A DNA stretch of 8,633 nt from JBAYVY01 sp041674345 (GTDB lineage: Bacteria > Planctomycetota > Phycisphaerae > Phycisphaerales > Zrk34). Under the pieces are notes generated by a model. The model saw nothing but the letters and a program-made list of their open reading frames with translations. It had not been told where the DNA came from and ran no database searches. The position numbers and the translations under genes were made by a program. Where the stretch lies: contig JBAYVY010000142.1 in NCBI GenBank assembly GCA_041674345.1, positions 1 through 8,633 of the forward strand, given 5' to 3'. Positions 5,133 to 8,633 of this stretch are shown here, piece by piece (the first letter of the stretch is position 1; the number at the start of each line of letters is the position of its first letter).

Positions 5133-8100
5133 ATGATGCGTCACGGCGGACGGCTCACTATTCACTATCCCCCCCTGTCCCTTGGCGCGTCGCTGCGCGT
5201 CACGATGCTTGCGTTGATCGTGATTCTCGCCGCGCGATCCGCGCCGGCCGATTCGCCCACACCGCTGGTCGATGAGTTGATCCGCCACAGCGCCAACGGC
5301 GTGGTCATGCCCAACGAACCGCTGCCCAACGACCTGATCGTCAAATGCGTCAAAGCCACTCACTGGAAAGTCGGCAATGAATACCGCCTGCTGGCCGAGG
5401 GCGATGTCGCGCTGGCCATCGGCAGCTACGGTTTCAAGGCCAGGCGGGTGATGATCCACATCATTCCCACCCCTGGTCCCGGCCCGGTCAATCACCAACT
5501 GGCGATTTATCTGGATCAGGTCACGGAACTGGGCGGCCACGGCCCGATCTCCGCCGACGCACCGCGATTGCTGGTCACGGCGGTCATCAGCGGCGGCGTG
5601 AAGTTCGATGCCGCCGGCGTATCGAACACCGCCCCCGCCCCCGGAAGTGACCCCGGAAGTGACCCCGCAAGTGACGACCTGGTCGCCGCCGCCGATCAAC
5701 GCATCGCGAGATACTTCGACAATGTCGCCCGCAACACGGTCGCATTGAAGGACACTTCCCCGCTGTTCAGCAAGGAAGTTCTCGCGCGCAGCCAAGCCCC
5801 CGCCCCCGGAATCCCCGCCCTCGAAACCCGAAACCCGACGGCTTCGACAGCGGCTCTGCCGCTCAAACCCGAAACTCCCTCTCCCGCCCCCGGCATCCCC
5901 CCCACCCCCGAAACCCGAAACTCGCAACCCAAAACTCCCTCCGCGACCCCGACCGCCGGTCAACCCATCAAGATCACGCCGGCGGCCGCTTCGGCGTTGC
6001 ACCGGGTCTATTTTTCAGCCGGCAAAATCGTCGTGCAGGACGGCAAGGACGAGGGCTACATTCTCCTGGTCGGCAACGTGCAGGTCATGTACCACGAGCC
6101 GGACACCGGGCGGTCGGTCACGCTGCAATCCGATCGCGCGGTGATCTTCACCGCTCCCGGAATACTGAACGCCGGGAATCGTGAACTGGACGCGCAAACC
6201 GTTCGCGGCGTCTATCTCGAAGACAACGTGATCGCCACCGACGGTTCGTACACCATGCGAGGCCCCCGCGTTTTTTACGATCTGATCCACCAGCGGGCGG
6301 TGGTCCTGGAAGCGGTGTTTTACACGTGGGACATCAAGCAGCAAATCCCCATCTACGTCCGCGCCCGCAAGCTGATGCAGATGTCCGACGCCGAGTGGCG
6401 GTCGAGCAACGCCAGGTTGAGCACCAGCGAATTTTTCGAGCCGCAGTTCTCGCTCGGCATGAACAAACTCACCGTCACCAAGGAACAACGGGCCGAGGGC
6501 GATTCGCCGGCGTATCGCTATGTCGGGCAGGGCGCGACGATCAACCTCGGCCCGCTGCCGGTGTTCTACTGGCCTGGGTTCTCCGGCGACATCACACAAT
6601 CGCCGCTGAAAAAAATGGATGTCAATTACAACACCCGCAACGGCATGATCGTCAAGAGCCGGTGGGACGCCTTCGCCCTGGCCAACACCCAGTCACCCGA
6701 CGGCGTGGAAGCCACGCTGCTGGTCGATGCCTACACCAACCGCGCCGGCGCCACCGGCCTCGAACTCAACTACGACGTGCCCAAGGCCTTCGGACGACTT
6801 GACAGTTACCTCATGTACGATGTCGGCGAAGACGAGCCGGGCGGACGTGAATCCGTCGAACCCGAAGACAACTTCCGCGGCATGGCGCACTGGCAGCATC
6901 GCCACTACCTGCCCGCCGGCTGGGAAGCGTCCCTCGAACTGGGCTACCTGTCCGATCCGACTTTCCTCGAAGAATACTTCGCCGAACACGCCTACACCGA
7001 CAAGCCCTGGGAAACGTCCATCTATCTCAAAAAGCAGCAGGACGACTGGGCCTTCACCTTCCTCACCAAGTACGACCTGCTCGATTTCGCCCCGCAACTG
7101 ACGCAGCTTCAAACCCCCGGTTACACCGTCGATAAACTGCCCGAACTGGCCTACTACCGCGTCGGCACGCCCCTGCTCGGCGACAAACTCACCTGGTTCA
7201 GCGAAAACCGCGCCTCCGCCCTCCGCATGAACTTTCCCACGCAAACCCCGCGACAACTCGGCTTCTCCGCCGCCGAGTCCCTCGCACTGTTCGGCATGGC
7301 CAACACCGCCCGTTTCGATGACGCGCTCCAGGCCGGCGGACTCGACGACAACACCGTCATCCGTCTGGACTCACGACAGGAACTGGACCTGCCCCTCAAG
7401 CTCGGACCCATCGACATCGTCCCCTACCTCGCCGGACGAGTCACCACCTACGACCATGATTTTTCCGCCTACAATTCCGGCCGCGATGACGACAACCATC
7501 GCCTCTGGGGACAGTCCGGCATCAAACTCCACACCGCTTTCTCCAACACCTTCGACAACGCCGAAAGCGAATTGCTCGACATCCATCGCCTTCGACACAT
7601 CATCGAACCCTCGGCCAACCTTTCCTACGCCGCCGCGACCATCAACCAGACCGACCTGCCGGTGTACGATTACAACGTCGAATCCCTCGCCGAGGGCACG
7701 CAGGTCCGCCTCGGCCTGCGCAACACCCTTCAAACCCAGCGCGGCGGGCCTGACCACTGGCAGTCCGTCGATGTCTTCCGACTCGACACCGATTTCATCC
7801 TCGACGAAGGCCACTCGCAATCCAACAATCCCCTGGCCAGGTTCTTCGACTACCGCCCCGAATACTCCCTCACCGGCGACCACTTCTTCACCGAAGCCGC
7901 CTGGCAGGTCACCGACGCCCTGGCCACCGTCGCCAACATGAATTACAGCTTGGAGCGCGACCGCATCGAACGATGGAACCTCGGCATCATCTTCGACCAC
8001 AACCCCCGCCTCACCAGTTGGGCGCAACTGCGAAACATCGAAGCCATCGATTCGCTCATCTTCCAGTACGGCTTCGATTACCTGCTTTCACCCAAGTATC

Positions 8101-8312
8101 ACCTGTCCTTCTCGCAAGCCATCGACATCACACGCGGTCGAAGCCGCGAAGTCGCCGTCGTCGTCACCCGACGCATGCCCCGCATGTTGCTGCTGGTCGC
8201 GTTCAGCTTTGATCCGATCGACGATTCCACCAGTGCCGGCATCGCGCTGGCGCCCGAAGGTTTCGCAGGCAAAGGCAACGTCGGACGAAACCCCTTCCTC
8301 TTCCCGCAATAG
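5133..8312 (+). CDS. lptD: LptD/OstA-like outer-membrane LPS-assembly protein
   Basis: A 1059-residue protein likely to insert lipopolysaccharide, or a related glycolipid, into the outer membrane as the final beta-barrel of the Lpt bridge. Residues 21-36 form a signal peptide core, with a probable cleavage after SAPA and before DSPTP. Residues about 46-164 look like a first OstA/LptA-type beta domain. Residues about 165-278 are a low-complexity Pro/Thr/Ser linker. Residues about 280-476 form a second OstA-like jellyroll (GYILLVGNVQVMYHEP, ATDGSYTMRGPRVFYD). From about 480 (GPLPVFYWPGF) to the end is a long beta-barrel region of alternating aromatic and polar residues, including RHIIEPSANLSYA. 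I see a single cysteine (C72), so the inter-domain disulfides of the E. coli protein cannot form. ATG 5133 is supported by promoter, ribosome-binding site and signal peptide; ATG 5136 is equivalent. It is larger than E. coli LptD, largely from the linker and the duplicated N-terminal domain. Orthology to LptD is likely but not proven. Confidence 0.78.
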   Translation: MMRHGGRLTIHYPPLSLGASLRVTMLALIVILAARSAPADSPTPLVDELIRHSANGVVMPNEPLPNDLIVKCVKATHWKVGNEYRLLAEGDVALAIGSYGFKARRVMIHIIPTPGPGPVNHQLAIYLDQVTELGGHGPISADAPRLLVTAVISGGVKFDAAGVSNTAPAPGSDPGSDPASDDLVAAADQRIARYFDNVARNTVALKDTSPLFSKEVLARSQAPAPGIPALETRNPTASTAALPLKPETPSPAPGIPPTPETRNSQPKTPSATPTAGQPIKITPAAASALHRVYFSAGKIVVQDGKDEGYILLVGNVQVMYHEPDTGRSVTLQSDRAVIFTAPGILNAGNRELDAQTVRGVYLEDNVIATDGSYTMRGPRVFYDLIHQRAVVLEAVFYTWDIKQQIPIYVRARKLMQMSDAEWRSSNARLSTSEFFEPQFSLGMNKLTVTKEQRAEGDSPAYRYVGQGATINLGPLPVFYWPGFSGDITQSPLKKMDVNYNTRNGMIVKSRWDAFALANTQSPDGVEATLLVDAYTNRAGATGLELNYDVPKAFGRLDSYLMYDVGEDEPGGRESVEPEDNFRGMAHWQHRHYLPAGWEASLELGYLSDPTFLEEYFAEHAYTDKPWETSIYLKKQQDDWAFTFLTKYDLLDFAPQLTQLQTPGYTVDKLPELAYYRVGTPLLGDKLTWFSENRASALRMNFPTQTPRQLGFSAAESLALFGMANTARFDDALQAGGLDDNTVIRLDSRQELDLPLKLGPIDIVPYLAGRVTTYDHDFSAYNSGRDDDNHRLWGQSGIKLHTAFSNTFDNAESELLDIHRLRHIIEPSANLSYAAATINQTDLPVYDYNVESLAEGTQVRLGLRNTLQTQRGGPDHWQSVDVFRLDTDFILDEGHSQSNNPLARFFDYRPEYSLTGDHFFTEAAWQVTDALATVANMNYSLERDRIERWNLGIIFDHNPRLTSWAQLRNIEAIDSLIFQYGFDYLLSPKYHLSFSQAIDITRGRSREVAVVVTRRMPRMLLLVAFSFDPIDDSTSAGIALAPEGFAGKGNVGRNPFLFPQ
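5627..5945. repeat. Repeat-rich linker of the LptD-like gene (GACCCCGGAAGT and CCCGAAA units)
   Basis: Within the coding sequence, 5627-5676 contains GCCCCCGCCCCCGGAAGT followed by 12-bp GACCCCGGAAGT steps, encoding PAPGSDPGSDPASD. After a more normal stretch, 5802-5945 has CCCCCGCCCCCGGAA, then runs of GAAACCC/GAAACTC heptamers, encoding PAPGIP- and PETRN-type peptides repeated two to three times. The linker joins two OstA-like domains. The same CCCCCGCCCCCGGAAG word occurs, reverse-complemented, at 759-812 in the glycosyltransferase gene, and the heptamers resemble the intergenic ones near 4330-4365. Confidence 0.8.
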
Positions 8313-8317
8313 AAAGA

Positions 8318-8450
8318 ATTGGGCGATTGGGTGATGTATGATTGGGTGATGTAAATACACGCCAAGACAGAGCGAGTCTTCGAGCGCCGCCTTGGGTTCT
8401 TCACCACTTCACCCACAATCCAACATCACCCAATCACCCAATCACCCAAT
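8318..8450. repeat. Inverted 8-bp repeat arrays between lptD and argJ
   Basis: The left arm (8318-8352) has three ATTGGGTGA/ATTGGGCG-type units, and the right arm (8423-8450) has AATCACCC units in the reverse orientation. Left GATTGGGTGATGT complements right ACATCACCCAATC. The roughly 70-bp centre contains AAGAC (8364-8368) pairing with GTCTT (8376-8380), and CCAAG (8362-8366) pairing with CTTGG (8391-8395). The left arm begins five bases after the lptD stop, and the right arm runs into the argJ ATG. The folded form could end lptD transcription, but there is no T-tract. Confidence 0.9.
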
Positions 8451-8633
8451 GACCACCCTCTCCTCCATCACGCTTCCCAAAGGTTTCCGCGCCGCCGGCG
8501 GAACCGCCGGCCTCAAACCCTCCGGCAAACCCGACCTCGCGCTCATCGTCGCCGACCAGCCCTGCCCCTGGGCCGCGGTCTTCACCCAAAATAAAGTCTG
8601 CGGCGCGCCTGTCACCGTCGGACGTGAACACCC
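8449..8633 (+). CDS. argJ: ArgJ, glutamate N-acetyltransferase / ornithine acetyltransferase, N-terminal fragment
   Basis: Only the first 61 codons lie in the window. ArgJ recycles the acetyl group between N-acetylornithine and glutamate in cytosolic arginine biosynthesis, and in some bacteria also makes N-acetylglutamate from acetyl-CoA. The visible sequence has the characteristic opening: ITLPKGFRAAGGTAGLK (7-23), then DLALIVAD (29-36) and AAVFTQNKVCGAPV (43-56). The catalytic Thr of the autocleavage site lies farther on, outside the window. The start codon ATG 8449 is fused to the last unit of the 8-bp repeat array, and no Shine-Dalgarno precedes it. Whether the enzyme is mono- or bifunctional cannot be judged from this fragment. 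Confidence 0.9.
   Translation, partial: MTTLSSITLPKGFRAAGGTAGLKPSGKPDLALIVADQPCPWAAVFTQNKVCGAPVTVGREH

Overview
The window is GC-rich and compact, with bacterial housekeeping and cell-envelope genes embedded in many short tandem and palindromic repeats. Together, an LptD/OstA-type outer-membrane protein, hisS, argJ, a stand-alone S23-type four-helix-bundle gene and the style of repeats suggest a Gram-negative member of the Planctomycetota, perhaps Phycisphaerae. That placement is inferred from gene and repeat style, not from a database search. No rRNA, tRNA or CRISPR array was found.

Layout. Bases 1-1481 (minus) hold the N-terminal part of a multi-membrane-span GT39/PMT-type glycosyltransferase. 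Its frame stays open to the window edge even though it carries three repeat-derived inserts. Bases 1482-1582 form a short divergent intergenic region. Bases 1583-2410 (plus) encode a class I SAM methyltransferase. Bases 2409-2972 form an unusual unit: a 120-residue four-helix-bundle gene (2529-2891) flanked by 7-bp repeat arrays in opposite orientation. Bases 2978-4255 encode histidyl-tRNA synthetase, whose start codon lies six bases after the right-hand array. Bases 4256-5132 contain no intact gene: a hairpin, degenerate heptamer repeats, an unassigned AT-richer stretch, a decayed IS110-type transposase fragment (minus), and then a good promoter. Bases 5133-8312 encode a 1059-residue LptD-like protein with a repeat-rich linker. 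Bases 8313-8448 hold inverted 8-bp repeat arrays, and 8449 to the end is the start of argJ.

Functionally, the glycosyltransferase and LptD-like protein both belong to envelope biogenesis. hisS and argJ are core metabolism, and the methyltransferase has no known substrate. The genes do not form one obvious operon, since repeat blocks separate nearly every pair. The main interest is the repeats. Several unrelated sequences share a 7-bp period, tend to occur as inverted pairs, sit against start and stop codons, and have entered two coding sequences without breaking frame. One inverted pair encloses a complete small gene and could be a non-autonomous mobile or co-spreading cassette.
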